From assembly GCA_030527885.1 (NCBI GenBank), contig JAUMZY010000006.1, positions 35,102 through 99,101 of the forward strand: a stretch of DNA of 64,000 bases. Direction: 5' to 3'. The first letter of the stretch is position 1, and the number at the start of each line of letters is the position of its first letter. Source of the stretch: Corynebacterium sp. (GTDB lineage Bacteria; Actinomycetota; Actinomycetes; Mycobacteriales; Mycobacteriaceae). Positions 37,050-47,872 of the stretch are shown here, in pieces. A model generated the notes under the pieces. It saw only the letters and a list, made by a program, of their open reading frames with translations. It searched no databases and had not been told where the DNA came from. The position numbers and the translations under genes are program-made.

Positions 37050-37904
37050 ATGACCCAACCACCGACAGCAGTAACCACCCCCGCATTCGCAACCATCGGA
37101 CTGTACAAAAAATTCGGCAACAACATAGCCGTCAATAACCTCAGCCTCTTAGTACCCCGAGGCAGTATCTACGGCATAGTCGGCCCCAATGGCGCAGGCA
37201 AAACCACAATGCTCAACATGGCCACCGGCCTACTACGCCCCGACGCCGGCCAAGCAATAATCTGCGGATTCGACATCTGGAACGACCCCATCCCCGCCAA
37301 AACCGTCATGGGACTACTAGCCGACGGCCTACCCGTATTCGACCGCCTCACCGGCGCAGAATACCTCCAATACCTAGGCGCACTCCGCAACATCCCCCCA
37401 GCAGAAATAACCAAACGCAGCGACGAAATCCTCCACGCCCTCGGCCTAGAAGACGCCACCGACAAATACATAGCCGACTACTCCGCCGGCATGACCAAAA
37501 AAATCCTGCTCGCCGGAGCACTCATCCACAGCCCAGAAGTACTAATTCTCGACGAACCCCTAGAAGCCGTCGACCCAGTATCCAGCCGCATCATCCAACA
37601 AATCCTCCGCGCATACGCAGCCAGTGGCGGAACCGTCATCCTTAGCTCCCACGTCATGGAACTAGTCGAAGGCCTCTGCGACCGCGTAGCCATTATCCAC
37701 CACGGCACCGTACGCCTAGAAGGCGCCGTAACAGAACTAGCAGCGCAAGGCTCCCTCACCGACATCTTCGTATCCATCGTCGGCGGCGGCAACCTCGCAG
37801 AAGGACAACTGCAATGGCTACAACACAACCAACCATTGAGCCAACCACCCGGGCAACCACTAGGACAACCATCAGGGGCAGACTCTGACACAGAAGGCCG
37901 GTAA
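37050..37904 (+). CDS. ABC transporter ATPase (ABC-2/exporter type)
   Basis: A 284-residue ATPase with Walker A GPNGAGKTT (45-53), Walker B VLILDEPLEAVDP and an H-loop LSSHVMEL. The signature is YSAGMTKK rather than LSGGQ, as in several drug and bacteriocin exporters. The last 35 residues are Gln/Pro/Gly-rich repeats (QPPGQPLGQPSG). Together with the next gene, 6 bp downstream, it makes a two-component ABC transporter of unknown cargo. Confidence 0.88.
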   Translation: MTQPPTAVTTPAFATIGLYKKFGNNIAVNNLSLLVPRGSIYGIVGPNGAGKTTMLNMATGLLRPDAGQAIICGFDIWNDPIPAKTVMGLLADGLPVFDRLTGAEYLQYLGALRNIPPAEITKRSDEILHALGLEDATDKYIADYSAGMTKKILLAGALIHSPEVLILDEPLEAVDPVSSRIIQQILRAYAASGGTVILSSHVMELVEGLCDRVAIIHHGTVRLEGAVTELAAQGSLTDIFVSIVGGGNLAEGQLQWLQHNQPLSQPPGQPLGQPSGADSDTEGR

Positions 37905-37909
37905 CTACC

Positions 37910-39574
37910 ATGAGCCCAACAACCACCCCACCAAGCCTCATGCGCACCCTCATAAAACTCCACTTCACACTATGGGTCCGCGCCATGAAAGCCAACAAAA
38001 GCACAATCGTCATCAATTGCTTTTTCGTCTTCTACACAATCATGGGCATGCTCTCCGTCGGCGTCACACTCGGCATGGAACTAGCAGACGGACACTACAC
38101 AGCCCTGAGTGGGGCAGTAGCCATAGGCACCTTCGCCTACGTCATGGCCGCCGTCATGATCCCCTCCGGTGAAGGACAACTATCACCAGAATCCTTCGCC
38201 ACCATGCCACTCACCACAAAACAACTAATGCCCAGCTTCATCCTGGTGCAAATCCTACAAATCCGAGGCTTCCTAGCCGTCTTCTGCACCACCATCACCA
38301 CCATTATCGTCGCAGCCTGCCTACTCAACCGGGGCGCCAGCATCCTTACCATTCTCCTGCTGATCATAGCGATGATCCTCAGCCTGATGGTGGTCATCGT
38401 TCTCGCAGAATCCCTCGCAGTACTCCTAGCTGGCAACCCCAATAAAAGCAGCAGCGGCAAAAACCTACGAGTCTTCCTCGCCTTCGGATCCTTCATCGTA
38501 GGGTGGCTGCTCTACACCATGGTCTTCGAAAACAATCTCAGTAACGCCAACGGCACCCAAAACCTAGCCACCTACGGCACATACCTACAATGGAGCCCCT
38601 TCGCATCCGCCGCCGGATTCGCCACCTTCAGCGCCCAAGGCCAATGGCTGCCCGCCACAGCCTGCCTCGGAATCACCCTCGCAACCCTAGGAATCGGCAT
38701 GAGCATCTGGTGGTATTTCACCCAAAAACGCCTCATCGCACCCCTAGGCAACAACAAACAAATCCGCAGCGCCCACCACAATAATGCAAACAGCAACGCT
38801 GAGGAGCGTCGCAAAGCCACTAAAACCGTCATACTGCCAGGACTGCCCTACACACCCACAAGCGCAATATACTCACGCGCCATTCGCTACATCCCCCGCG
38901 ACGCCCGACAACTCATAGCCATCGCCATGCCACCAGTCATGCTGCTGTACTTCATCATCACATCCTGGCGCCAAGAAACACCATTCATGCTCATCATCGG
39001 AATCATCGTGATCGCAATAATGTCAGGCATGAACGCCACAAACGACTACGGCACCGACGGGCCCGCAAACTGGCTACACCTCAGTGCCGGGATCCCCGCA
39101 AAAAACATCGTCCTAGGCCGACACCTAGCCTCCATCACACCCGCCGCACTCACCAACATCATTTCCTACATCATCACACTGACCCTATTCTTCTCACACG
39201 AACTCCTACTAGCCGTCTTCATCGCAACAGGCGCCGCTATCACCATATTTGGAATATCCCTATTCCTCTCCGTACGAAACCCCTATCCCATGTCACCCCC
39301 AGGCACCAACCCCTGGCAAGACAAATCAGGATTCTCCACCAGCGCATTCATCTCCGCCTTCGCCGGACTACTACTCTCCTGGATCCCACTGGCGCCAGGA
39401 ATCGTAGCGATACTCTACGGAAACGCCAACGACAATCTACCCATAGAAATCACCGGAGTGGCACTAGCACTCATCATCCCCACGGTGCTGTACCTGATAG
39501 TGATACGCTTCGCCATCCGCTACGTAGATAAGTGCTACCCAGAAATGTTTAACAAAGTGCGTTCCTACGCATAA
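37910..39574 (+). CDS. Large ABC transporter permease
   Basis: A 554-residue membrane protein with about twelve hydrophobic segments in two halves separated by a soluble loop (about 280-310, with the Asn-rich SAHHNNANSNAEERRK). No known motif names the substrate. It is translated right after the ATPase gene and is probably its partner. Together they lie between the importer operon and ispG, in the block not found at this position in the mycobacterial arrangement. Confidence 0.8.
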   Translation: MSPTTTPPSLMRTLIKLHFTLWVRAMKANKSTIVINCFFVFYTIMGMLSVGVTLGMELADGHYTALSGAVAIGTFAYVMAAVMIPSGEGQLSPESFATMPLTTKQLMPSFILVQILQIRGFLAVFCTTITTIIVAACLLNRGASILTILLLIIAMILSLMVVIVLAESLAVLLAGNPNKSSSGKNLRVFLAFGSFIVGWLLYTMVFENNLSNANGTQNLATYGTYLQWSPFASAAGFATFSAQGQWLPATACLGITLATLGIGMSIWWYFTQKRLIAPLGNNKQIRSAHHNNANSNAEERRKATKTVILPGLPYTPTSAIYSRAIRYIPRDARQLIAIAMPPVMLLYFIITSWRQETPFMLIIGIIVIAIMSGMNATNDYGTDGPANWLHLSAGIPAKNIVLGRHLASITPAALTNIISYIITLTLFFSHELLLAVFIATGAAITIFGISLFLSVRNPYPMSPPGTNPWQDKSGFSTSAFISAFAGLLLSWIPLAPGIVAILYGNANDNLPIEITGVALALIIPTVLYLIVIRFAIRYVDKCYPEMFNKVRSYA

Positions 39575-39602
39575 CACCTGCGGGCTTGATCTGGGGTGGT
39601 GT

Positions 39603-39613
39603 GCTTTTCGACG
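39603..39613 (+). repeat. 11-bp repeat copy
   Basis: Exact GCTTTTCGACG, 28 bp after the ABC permease stop codon, at the right edge of the accessory transport block. Confidence 0.7.
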
Positions 39614-39823
39614 ACTCACGTGGGCTGTCTGGTGCGTTTGCGCTGTGTTGTTGCGCTGTGGTTGGGAGTGCCGCTTTGGGCGCTGCTCTTCCGATGCACC
39701 TTCAGCTACCAACCGACTTAATGTTGAAGAAACAACAAACATAGCAACAAAGATAGAACGCCTGGTTACAGCTTCCACAAAGCCATAGATGAGATGCAGA
39801 AACTAAGCCCCAAGTGTTTGTGG

Positions 39824-39832
39824 TGCTAGAAT
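39824..39832 (+). promoter_or_regulatory. Predicted extended -10 promoter of ispG
   Basis: TGCTAGAAT combines the TGn extension with TAGAAT. No good -35. It gives a leader of about 70 nt. Confidence 0.45.
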
Positions 39833-39908
39833 TTCCCCAGAACTCCTCACACAGCCCTCATGCCCCGCATGAACAATTCTTACCCCAATAAACCAAGGAG
39901 CAACTTTC

Positions 39909-41081
39909 GTGTCTACCCCTGTCGGCCTCGGACTTCCCACAGTAATTGAGGAAGAAGTGCCAGTTTTGGCACCGCGCCGTAAAACCCGCCAACTCATGGT
40001 GGGTAACGTAGGTGTCGGCTCTGACTACCCGGTGTCCGTACAATCAATGACCACCACCAAAACCCACGATATCAACGCAACACTACAACAAATAGCACAA
40101 CTAACAGCATCAGGCTGCGATATCGTCCGGGTCGCTTGCCCCAAACCCATCGATGCCGACGCACTCCCAACAATCGCCAGAAAATCACCCATACCCGTGA
40201 TTGCTGACATCCACTTCCAACCCAAATACATCTTCGCAGCCATCGACGCCGGCTGCTCCGCCGTCCGCGTCAACCCCGGCAACATCAAAGAATTCGACGG
40301 CCGAGTAAAAGAAGTAGCACACGCAGCAGGTGCCGCAGGCATACCCATCCGCATCGGCGTCAACGCCGGCTCACTCGACAAACGCCTACTAGAAAAATAC
40401 GGCAAAGCCACCCCAGAAGCACTCGTAGAATCCGCACTCTGGGAAGCATCCCTCTTCGAAGAACACGGCTTCGGTGACATCAAAATATCCGTAAAACACA
40501 ACGACCCAGTAGTCATGGTCGCCGCCTACCGACAACTAGCCGAACAATGCGACTACCCACTACACCTAGGTGTCACCGAAGCCGGCCCGGCCTTCCAAGG
40601 CACCATCAAATCCTCCGTAGCCTTCGGCGCACTACTCAGCGAAGGCATCGGCGACACCATTAGGGTCTCCCTCTCCGCAGACCCCAAAGAAGAAGTCAAA
40701 GTCGGCGACCAAATCCTCCAATCGCTCAACCTCCGCGAACGTGGTCTGGAAATTGTCTCCTGTCCCTCCTGCGGCCGCGCCCAAGTCGACGTCTACACGC
40801 TCGCCGAAGAAGTAACCGCAGCCCTCGACGGCATGGATATTCCACTACGAGTTGCCGTCATGGGCTGCGTTGTGAACGGGCCCGGCGAAGCCCGTGACGC
40901 AGATCTTGGTGTGGCCTCCGGTAACGGCAAAGGCCAAATCTTTGTCAAAGGCGAAGTGATTAAAACCGTGCCAGAATCCCAAATCGTAGAAACACTCATC
41001 GAAGAAGCCATCAAACTAGCCGAATCCATGGGGCTTGAAATCAAAGAAGGCGGCGCAGCGAAAGTATCCATCACCAAATAA
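39909..41081 (+). CDS. ispG: 4-hydroxy-3-methylbut-2-en-1-yl diphosphate synthase
   Basis: A 390-residue IspG (GcpE). Conserved parts are [49 protein letters not shown] and the cluster-binding Cys residues in [11 protein letters not shown] and [11 protein letters not shown]. The enzyme reduces MEcPP to HMBPP with a 4Fe-4S cluster in the MEP pathway. Translation starts at a GTG behind AAGGAGC. In mycobacteria it directly follows rip1; here 9.5 kb of transport genes separate them. Confidence 0.97.
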   Translation: MSTPVGLGLPTVIEEEVPVLAPRRKTRQLMVGNVGVGSDYPVSVQSMTTTKTHDINATLQQIAQLTASGCDIVRVACPKPIDADALPTIARKSPIPVIADIHFQPKYIFAAIDAGCSAVRVNPGNIKEFDGRVKEVAHAAGAAGIPIRIGVNAGSLDKRLLEKYGKATPEALVESALWEASLFEEHGFGDIKISVKHNDPVVMVAAYRQLAEQCDYPLHLGVTEAGPAFQGTIKSSVAFGALLSEGIGDTIRVSLSADPKEEVKVGDQILQSLNLRERGLEIVSCPSCGRAQVDVYTLAEEVTAALDGMDIPLRVAVMGCVVNGPGEARDADLGVASGNGKGQIFVKGEVIKTVPESQIVETLIEEAIKLAESMGLEIKEGGAAKVSITK

Positions 41082-41394
41082 CATACTCAACGCTGGCGGC
41101 ACCATTGCTAGGGGTCAAGGCGCCGCCGCCGGTATGTGTGGGAGGCTAGTCTGTGGCCATTGTGGGTCTTGCGGCGGGGGAGTGGTGTTTGCGGTGGGGG
41201 CATTGGCGCCTAGAGCTGCCTAGAGTTGGCGCTTGGTGGGGTTAACGTTTGGCCGGCTAACCTTAGGGCCGCCGCGCAGCCAGCAAGGCGGCACCCAGGC
41301 TGGTGCGGCCCGAGACATAACCACTACATAACCAGGCGAAGCATCTTCGGTGTGGTGGAAAAAATGCGGAAAACTACATGCTAAAGTGTGCCGC
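41082..41394. other. Gene-free region between ispG and the PBP gene
   Basis: 313 bp, G-rich on the plus strand, no gene seen. A TAAAGT hexamer (41382-41387) 7 nt before the PBP start is a leaderless-type -10 candidate. Confidence 0.4.
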
Positions 41395-43227
41395 ATGTAC
41401 AGAGCTTTCTTGCAGGTCATAGCCACAGTAACAACAGCCACACTGGCCCTACTATGCCTTGCAGGATGCACCCCAAAACCAGTATCAGCCAAACCCATCG
41501 TCGAAGACTTCATGCAGCACATCAGCGCCGGGGACTTCGCAGGCGCTTCTGGCTTAACTGACCAAACAAATACAGTTAACCAAGTACTAGAAACAACCTG
41601 GAATGGCCTACAAGCCGAAGCCTTCAACGCTGACATTCACGATGTGCATATTCAAGACTCCATCGCTACCGCAACCTATACAATGCATTGGAAGCTACCC
41701 CGGGAACGCGAGCTACAATACGATGCCACAATGACCCTGAATAAGGTCAATGATCAATGGTTGATTCGGTGGCAACCCACAGCTCTGCACCCCAAACTGG
41801 GTGCCAACCAACACTTAGAACTACAAGCCATCAATGCGCAACGCGCAAGTGTGGTTTCCTCTGACGGCTCCGACATTTTAGTCCCCGGTTCGGTGGAGCG
41901 GGTTCTCGTCGATACCCGCAAAGTCACTAACGCCAGCAATACTGCCCGCGCGGTAGTGTCAGCGCTGAACGCAGCTAAAACAACTGACCAAACTGTTTCC
42001 ACCATTGATGCCCCAGATTTGGCTAAGAAACTACAGGAATCATCGGGGCGCTATTCAGTGACAACGGTGTCAAAAGCTGCTGCGACAGTCATGCAGAATA
42101 AGCTACGTAACGAACCTGCTGTGACATTCAATGAGGAAGCAGCAATGGTGAGCAAAGATCCGGGTTTTGCCCCTGAGATTATTTCCCGGGTTGCTGAGCT
42201 GGTGAATAACCAATTAGATGGTTCCAACGGCTGGCGGGTGGCGGTGGTCACCCATGATGGTGCGCTTATCGATGACATTGAGCACCACGAACCAAAAGTT
42301 GCGTCCTCTGTACAGGTGAGCCTGGATCGGAAAGTACAACTTGCTGCTGAAGAAGCAGTAAATCTACGCAAAGAAATGAAAGCGATGATCGTTGCCATCC
42401 GGCCCAGCACGGGAGAAATCCTAGCGGTGGCTCAAACAGATAAAGCTGATGAAGATGGTGCGGTGGCGCTCAGTGGGCAATTCCCACCAGGGTCAACGTT
42501 CAAGATCATCACTGCTGCCGCTGGTTTGCAAGACCAGGGTTTAACCCCTGAATCAATAGTGCCGTGTCCAGGCACAATGAACCTCTACGGGCGGACCGTG
42601 ACAAACTACAACACGTTTAGTTTGGGAGACGTCCCATTGCAGCGGGCATTTGCGCGATCATGCAACACGACTTTCGCCAATATTTCCACGAATTTGGAGA
42701 AAGGCCAGCTGAAAGACGTCGGTAAGCAATTTGGGTTGGGGCTTGATTACGATGTGCCAGGACTCACCACGCTCACAGGTGCTATCCCTGAAGGAAAGAC
42801 CGAGTTGGAGAAAACTGAAGCGGGTTACGGCCAGGGGTTAACCTTGGCCAGTCCGTTTGGCATGGCTTTGGTTTCTGCCACTGCGGCACATGGTTCGACT
42901 CCTACACCACAGTTGGTGAGTGGGTTTGAAACAAAAGTTAATGAAAAGGTGGCCCAGCCGAGCCCCAAAACCATTGAGCAGTTGCGTTCATTGATGGGGG
43001 CGGTGACTGAACCTGGTGGCACTGCGGGTGGCATCAATGCAGGTGGCAAGATTTATGGTAAGACCGGTGAAGCGGAAATCGCTGACGGATCACATGCGTG
43101 GTTTACTGGCTACCGCGATGATATTGCGTTCGCTACGTTGATTGCGTTGGGTGGCGGTTCAGAATCATCGGTGGCGTTGACGGATAAGTTTTTCACCCGG
43201 CTTGATGAACTGCGGGCGGCTCCTTAA
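41395..43227 (+). CDS. Lipoprotein penicillin-binding protein (MecA-like, PBP-lipo)
   Basis: A 610-residue class B-type PBP. The signal peptide ends in LAGC with lipid-modified Cys25. An NTF2-like MecA N-terminal domain (about 35-135) and a dimerisation domain precede the transpeptidase domain with S367-TF-K370, the SCN triad S422-C-N424 and K556-TG. It cross-links peptidoglycan outside the membrane. Counterparts in mycobacteria sit between ispG and map as here. ATG at 41395 is preferred over a start 15 codons upstream, which lacks a signal sequence. Probably leaderless. Confidence 0.92.
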   Translation: MYRAFLQVIATVTTATLALLCLAGCTPKPVSAKPIVEDFMQHISAGDFAGASGLTDQTNTVNQVLETTWNGLQAEAFNADIHDVHIQDSIATATYTMHWKLPRERELQYDATMTLNKVNDQWLIRWQPTALHPKLGANQHLELQAINAQRASVVSSDGSDILVPGSVERVLVDTRKVTNASNTARAVVSALNAAKTTDQTVSTIDAPDLAKKLQESSGRYSVTTVSKAAATVMQNKLRNEPAVTFNEEAAMVSKDPGFAPEIISRVAELVNNQLDGSNGWRVAVVTHDGALIDDIEHHEPKVASSVQVSLDRKVQLAAEEAVNLRKEMKAMIVAIRPSTGEILAVAQTDKADEDGAVALSGQFPPGSTFKIITAAAGLQDQGLTPESIVPCPGTMNLYGRTVTNYNTFSLGDVPLQRAFARSCNTTFANISTNLEKGQLKDVGKQFGLGLDYDVPGLTTLTGAIPEGKTELEKTEAGYGQGLTLASPFGMALVSATAAHGSTPTPQLVSGFETKVNEKVAQPSPKTIEQLRSLMGAVTEPGGTAGGINAGGKIYGKTGEAEIADGSHAWFTGYRDDIAFATLIALGGGSESSVALTDKFFTRLDELRAAP

Positions 43228-43331
43228 CTTCTGAAACTTCTGGCTAATTTTGATTGGCGGCTGGCCTCATACGTCGGTGTTGTGGGATGGGAAAATCTCG
43301 CTACCATCACAGCCTGGTTTACGATAGACAC

Positions 43332-44201
43332 ATGACGAATCGCAAGCCATTGGTGCAAGAAAAAGACACCCCCATTCGTGAAGTACCTGATAGCATTGTG
43401 CGGCCAGAATACGTGTGGCGAGATAAGGTTCAGGAAAACTGCGGGGAACCATGGGTGCAAACAGCAGAAACCATTGAAGCCATGCGGGAGGCATCGAGAA
43501 TTGCAGCCAATGCCCTGCAAGAAGCCGGCAAAGCAGTAGCACCTGGTGTTACCACTGATGAGCTTGATCGAATTGCGCACGAATACATGCTTGACCACGG
43601 GGCTTACCCCTCAACACTAGGTTATTTGGGGTTCCCAAAGTCCTCCTGTGTGTCGCTCAATGAGATTGTGTGTCACGGTATTCCGGACACAACAGTCATT
43701 GAAGACGGCGACATCGTGAACATAGACATCACAGCATTTAAAAACGGTGTGCATGGCGACACTAACGCTACTTTCTTAGCTGGTGAGGTATCGGAAGAGC
43801 ACCAACTATTAGTGGAGCGCACGAAAAACGCCATGATGCGAGGCATCAAGGCTGCCAAACCTGGCCGGGAAATTAACGTGATCGGTCGCGTGATTGAAGC
43901 GTATGCAAAACGATTCGGCTATAACGTGGTACGCGACTTTACTGGTCATGGCGTGGGCCCCACCTTCCACAACGGGTTGGTAGTGCTGCATTATGATTCC
44001 GATCTTTACACCAATATTTTGCAGCCAGGCATGACACTCACCATTGAACCAATGATCAACCTTGGCGAACTCGACTACCGCATTTGGGATAATGGTTGGA
44101 CCGTACAAAACACGGATTATCAATTCTCTGCCCAATTCGAGCACACCATCGTGATCACTGAGGATGGTAACGAAATCCTGACGCTGCCAGACGAACACTA
44201 A
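43332..44201 (+). CDS. map: Methionine aminopeptidase, type I
   Basis: A 289-residue enzyme. The N-terminal 40 residues extend beyond the catalytic fold, as in actinobacterial MapB. Metal ligands appear in [20 protein letters not shown] (two Asp), [10 protein letters not shown] (His), TIEPMINLG and [11 protein letters not shown] (two Glu). It removes the initiator Met from new proteins. The start ATG is behind a TACGAT hexamer 6 nt away and no Shine-Dalgarno, so the message may be leaderless. cobQ starts 2 bp after its stop. Confidence 0.95.
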   Translation: MTNRKPLVQEKDTPIREVPDSIVRPEYVWRDKVQENCGEPWVQTAETIEAMREASRIAANALQEAGKAVAPGVTTDELDRIAHEYMLDHGAYPSTLGYLGFPKSSCVSLNEIVCHGIPDTTVIEDGDIVNIDITAFKNGVHGDTNATFLAGEVSEEHQLLVERTKNAMMRGIKAAKPGREINVIGRVIEAYAKRFGYNVVRDFTGHGVGPTFHNGLVVLHYDSDLYTNILQPGMTLTIEPMINLGELDYRIWDNGWTVQNTDYQFSAQFEHTIVITEDGNEILTLPDEH

Positions 44202-44203
44202 TT

Positions 44204-45652
44204 ATGGTTGCATTTTTAGTGGCAGGTTGCACCTCCGATGCGGGAAAGTCGGTGGTTGTTGCGGGATTATGCCGAGCTTTACGACGCCGCGGGTTGTCCG
44301 TAGCGCCCTTCAAAGCGCAGAATATGTCCAATAATTCTGTAGTCACACCGGATGGTGGGGAAATCGGTAGGGCACAGGCATTACAAGCAGTCGCCTGTGA
44401 CTTGGAACCAAGTATCCTATTCAACCCCATTCTCTTAAAACCCGGCTCCGATAAAACCTCACAGCTCATTGTTCATGGTCAAGCCCAAGGCAATGTTTCC
44501 GCAACCTCATATATTGAGCACCGCACGCAACTACGACAGGTAGCAGTTCAAGCATTACAAGATTTGGAGTCCACCTACGACATTGTGGTGTGTGAAGGAG
44601 CCGGCTCACCGGCGGAGATTAACCTCCGGGCCACAGACATTGCCAATTTTGGTCTAGCCGCAGCCGCTAAGCTGCCGGTTTATATCGTTGGCGACATCGA
44701 CCGTGGTGGGGTGCTGGCGCACTTTTTTGGCACTTACCATATCGTGAGTGAAGCGGATCAGGCATTGATTCGGGGATTTATCGTCAATAAATTCCGGGGT
44801 GACCAGTCAATTTTGGATCCCGGCCTAGTGGAGCTGGCAAACCGCACGGGAATACCAACAGTGGCAGTTTTACCCTATATCCATGGATTGTGGGTAGATG
44901 CGGAAGACTCACTACAAGCACAGGTAGGGGCAACCATTGGGCCACAACGCCAAGCCTTAGGCACCCAACGTATTCGGATAGCCGCAGTTCGCTTGCCACG
45001 GATATCTAACACCACTGATGTGGAAGCACTCGCATGTGAACCAGGCGTGAGCGTGACTTGGACAACCGACCCTGACTATATCGCTGAGGCGGATATTGTG
45101 GTGCTACCCGGTTCAAAAGCAACAGTCAGTGATCTAGCATGGCTGCGTAAAAACGGAATCGCACACGTTCTCACGCAACGCGGAGTAGAGAACAAACACA
45201 TAGTAGGATTCTGCGGCGGATTCCAAATGATGTGTACCAGCATCACTGATCCGATCGAATCGCACAGCATTGCACCAGTACTAGGTTTAGGGCTTTTCGA
45301 CGCCGACATCGCCTTCTCGGAAACAAAGACCCTCGTTCGGCACGACAATGGCGCCTACGAGGTGCATCATGGCCAGGTAGTTCGATCGGCAGAAACCACC
45401 TGGATTGATCATGACTGTGTCAACGGAAACCTATTTGGCACCCACATTCACGGAATGATGGAAAATGATGCCTTCCGGCGGGAATGGCTACGTGATTGCG
45501 CCGGCAGTATGGGGAAAACTGGCTTCATTGTTTCCGAAACCACGAGTTTTGCTACTGAACGGTTGAATCAGTTAGAGACAATTGCTGATGTGATTGAGAA
45601 GCATTGGGATGTGGATCAGCTGATGGCTGATCTGCATGATCAACGCGGATAA
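44204..45652 (+). CDS. cobQ: Cobyric acid synthase (CobQ/CbiP)
   Basis: A 482-residue enzyme with an N-terminal dethiobiotin-synthetase-like ATPase domain ([14 protein letters not shown], then [13 protein letters not shown]) and a C-terminal glutamine amidotransferase domain whose nucleophile Cys is in GFCGGFQMM (about 333-341), with a His in [11 protein letters not shown]. It amidates four side chains of the corrin ring. It is tightly linked to map. The last 100 bp overlap, tail to tail, the next gene on the other strand. An exact 11-bp repeat lies inside the gene (45292-45302). Confidence 0.95.
   Translation: MVAFLVAGCTSDAGKSVVVAGLCRALRRRGLSVAPFKAQNMSNNSVVTPDGGEIGRAQALQAVACDLEPSILFNPILLKPGSDKTSQLIVHGQAQGNVSATSYIEHRTQLRQVAVQALQDLESTYDIVVCEGAGSPAEINLRATDIANFGLAAAAKLPVYIVGDIDRGGVLAHFFGTYHIVSEADQALIRGFIVNKFRGDQSILDPGLVELANRTGIPTVAVLPYIHGLWVDAEDSLQAQVGATIGPQRQALGTQRIRIAAVRLPRISNTTDVEALACEPGVSVTWTTDPDYIAEADIVVLPGSKATVSDLAWLRKNGIAHVLTQRGVENKHIVGFCGGFQMMCTSITDPIESHSIAPVLGLGLFDADIAFSETKTLVRHDNGAYEVHHGQVVRSAETTWIDHDCVNGNLFGTHIHGMMENDAFRREWLRDCAGSMGKTGFIVSETTSFATERLNQLETIADVIEKHWDVDQLMADLHDQRG
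45292..45302 (+). repeat. 11-bp repeat copy inside cobQ
   Basis: Exact GCTTTTCGACG, followed by C, coding for Leu-Phe-Asp in [11 protein letters not shown]. Confidence 0.6.
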
Positions 45653-46364
45653 CCCAGCCGGCGATTGTCCCCAACAAGGTTGCAGCTATAATCCCCCAGA
45701 ACACAATGGTGGGGTTGAGAACACCAATGCCGAAAGACGCCATAATCTCACTGCACACCACCATAATCACCATGATTAACGCGGTTTGTGCAGCTAAATT
45801 ACCTATATTGTGGTGAGCCTTACGACGCCGAGTACGGGAAAGATGCAGTAAGCAGCGTACGGCTGCGACGATCGCAGACAAACCAGCAATCCAAATGATT
45901 GCAGGATTGAGATGCGCATCAATTGTGGCCCAAGTGGATGCAAGCGTGCCGCCAATAACAAGTGCCGTCCAGGGGGCAATGCTGCGTGGGAGCTGAATAA
46001 AGCCACCAATAAAAATAGCGGCAGCAGCCAGAGGCATCGCAGTGGTCCAAGCGTTAAGCGTGACGGTATATAAGAGGTTAACCCCACTATATTTTGCTAC
46101 TGCAAGGATGGCACCCACCACAAGCATGATGGCGCCTGCCGCCGCAGAAAGCCAGGCACCAGTTCCAGCGGCCTTGCCGTGGGTCCTAAATTGCACCATC
46201 CAGATGGTGGCGGTGGCTCCTAGTGCAACACCTGCGGCAAGGAAGATCGCCGATAATGTGCTTTTTAAATAAAGAGTGGCGGCGAAAACCGCAAGGAACA
46301 CGGCGATACCAGTGGCTATGCTTGCAGTGGCAGAGCGAGTGACAGAAGTAGTAGATGAAGTCAT
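45552..46364 (-). CDS. Membrane protein of unknown function
   Basis: A 270-residue protein with about seven or eight hydrophobic segments and a polar C-terminal tail ([20 protein letters not shown]). No family is recognised. Its last 101 bp run antisense through the end of cobQ; since the overlapping part encodes only this polar tail, either the tail is real or the protein ends earlier by frameshift or misassignment. ATG at 46364 is preferred over one five codons upstream. Neighbouring genes face it on both sides. Confidence 0.6.
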   Translation of the reverse strand: MTSSTTSVTRSATASIATGIAVFLAVFAATLYLKSTLSAIFLAAGVALGATATIWMVQFRTHGKAAGTGAWLSAAAGAIMLVVGAILAVAKYSGVNLLYTVTLNAWTTAMPLAAAAIFIGGFIQLPRSIAPWTALVIGGTLASTWATIDAHLNPAIIWIAGLSAIVAAVRCLLHLSRTRRRKAHHNIGNLAAQTALIMVIMVVCSEIMASFGIGVLNPTIVFWGIIAATLLGTIAGWVIRVDHADQPSADPHPNASQSHQQLSLTDSTVQ

Positions 46365-46480
46365 AGCGAAAAATACCAAAGTGTAGGCGAAATGGATTCA
46401 CCTAAAATTACGCCATAACAATAATCACACCTGTCACAGACGCGCCAATGGTCACAAAAATCCCACAAATTTACGCGGAA

Positions 46481-47872
46481 CTAAAACTCCAACCCCAATA
46501 ACGCATTCTCAATCAACTCTGGCAACGCCGGATGAATCCAATACTGATCCCGAGCAACCGCCCGCACATCCAAATCAAACGCCATAACCGTCACCAACTG
46601 CTGCACCAACGTCGAAGCCTGTGGCCCAATAATGTGGGCACCAACCAACTTCCCCATATCCTTATCAGCAATCAACTTGGCAAAATTCCCAACATCACCC
46701 ATCGCCCAACCATAAGCAACATCACCATAATTCTGCACCTTAACCGTGATGTTCAACCCTCGTTCCCGGGCCTGCTGCTCAGTCAAACCAATAGTACCAA
46801 TCTGCGGGTGCGTAAACACCGCCGCCGGCACGTTCTTATGCGGCAACTCCCACAAATCATTCGGATTCAAAATATTATGACGAACCGTCCGCATCTCAGC
46901 ATTAGCAACATGCTTGAGCTGATACGGCGAAGAAACATCCCCCAGCGCCCACACACCATCAGCCGTCGCCTGACCATACTTGTTCACCTTGATGCGCGCA
47001 CCATCCATCTCAATGCCGGCTTTATTAAGATCCATAAGATCCCCATTAGGAACCCGCCCAGTAGCAACCAACAACACTTCACCCTGAACAACTGAACCAT
47101 CAGAAAGCTGGGCCGTAATACCCGATTCGTCCTCAGAAAGCTCAGTAAACGTCACACCCAAATGCGTCGTCATTGCCTCACTGGTAGCCTGCGTAATGCG
47201 ATCGGAAATCTGCGTATCAAAAAACCGCAACAAACGTGGAGAACGATTCACCAACGTGACATCAACACCCAACGCCTGGAACATATGTGCCAACTCCAGA
47301 GCAATAAAACTCCCACCCATGACAATCATGGATTTAGGCAACTGCGGCAACCTCATGATGTCCTCATTGGTGTAGTACCGCACACCAGACTCAACCACCA
47401 CCTCAGGAATAAACGGACGAGAACCAGCAGCAATCACAATAGTGTCACCAGAAATAACTCGCTTCTCTGCCCCCTGACCAGTATTAATCGTCTTAGGTGC
47501 CACAAACCGCGCATGCTGATCATATACATCAATGTTGGGTGTCTCCGGGCCACGTCGATAAGCCTCACCACCCTCAGCAATGGGATCAATACGATCAGCA
47601 AACACGCGCTTCACAATGCCGGGCCAATCCACCGCTGTCAGCTCAGATGAAATGCCGAACTGCTCTGACTTGCGAATAGTCTCCGCAACCTCAGATGTGT
47701 ACACAAACATCTTGGTGGGAATACACCCAACATTAAGGCACGTCCCACCAAACTTCCCCTTCTCAACAATGGCGATGGACTTATCATCAAACTCCGGCCC
47801 CGGAATAGAATTGCCAGAACCAGCACCAATAATGATGAGGTCATAATGTTTATCAACCTGAATACCAGACAT
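46481..47872 (-). CDS. mtr: Mycothione reductase
   Basis: A 463-residue flavoprotein disulfide reductase. FAD-binding DLIIIGAGSGN (about 11-21), redox pair Cys45 and Cys50 in GGTCLNVGCIP, NAD-binding MIVMGGSFIALELAHM, and the C-terminal HPALPELIENAL with the active-site His. It reduces mycothione to mycothiol, the actinobacterial low-molecular thiol, using NADPH. ATG at 47872 is used; a longer reading adds 20 residues without homology. It follows the hydrolase gene on the same strand, separated by 270 bp. Confidence 0.95.
   Translation of the reverse strand: MSGIQVDKHYDLIIIGAGSGNSIPGPEFDDKSIAIVEKGKFGGTCLNVGCIPTKMFVYTSEVAETIRKSEQFGISSELTAVDWPGIVKRVFADRIDPIAEGGEAYRRGPETPNIDVYDQHARFVAPKTINTGQGAEKRVISGDTIVIAAGSRPFIPEVVVESGVRYYTNEDIMRLPQLPKSMIVMGGSFIALELAHMFQALGVDVTLVNRSPRLLRFFDTQISDRITQATSEAMTTHLGVTFTELSEDESGITAQLSDGSVVQGEVLLVATGRVPNGDLMDLNKAGIEMDGARIKVNKYGQATADGVWALGDVSSPYQLKHVANAEMRTVRHNILNPNDLWELPHKNVPAAVFTHPQIGTIGLTEQQARERGLNITVKVQNYGDVAYGWAMGDVGNFAKLIADKDMGKLVGAHIIGPQASTLVQQLVTVMAFDLDVRAVARDQYWIHPALPELIENALLGLEF

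Larger units (their letters stand above)
39575..39908. other. Gene-free region between the ABC exporter and ispG
   Basis: 334 bp. Contains the 11-bp repeat at 39603-39613 and the predicted ispG -10 box at 39827-39832. Between them nothing else is recognised. Confidence 0.4.

Noticed and set aside
41250-41266. Half iron box CCGGCTAACCTTA ahead of the PBP gene
   Set aside because: Only the right arm matches; the left arm matches 2 of 7 positions.
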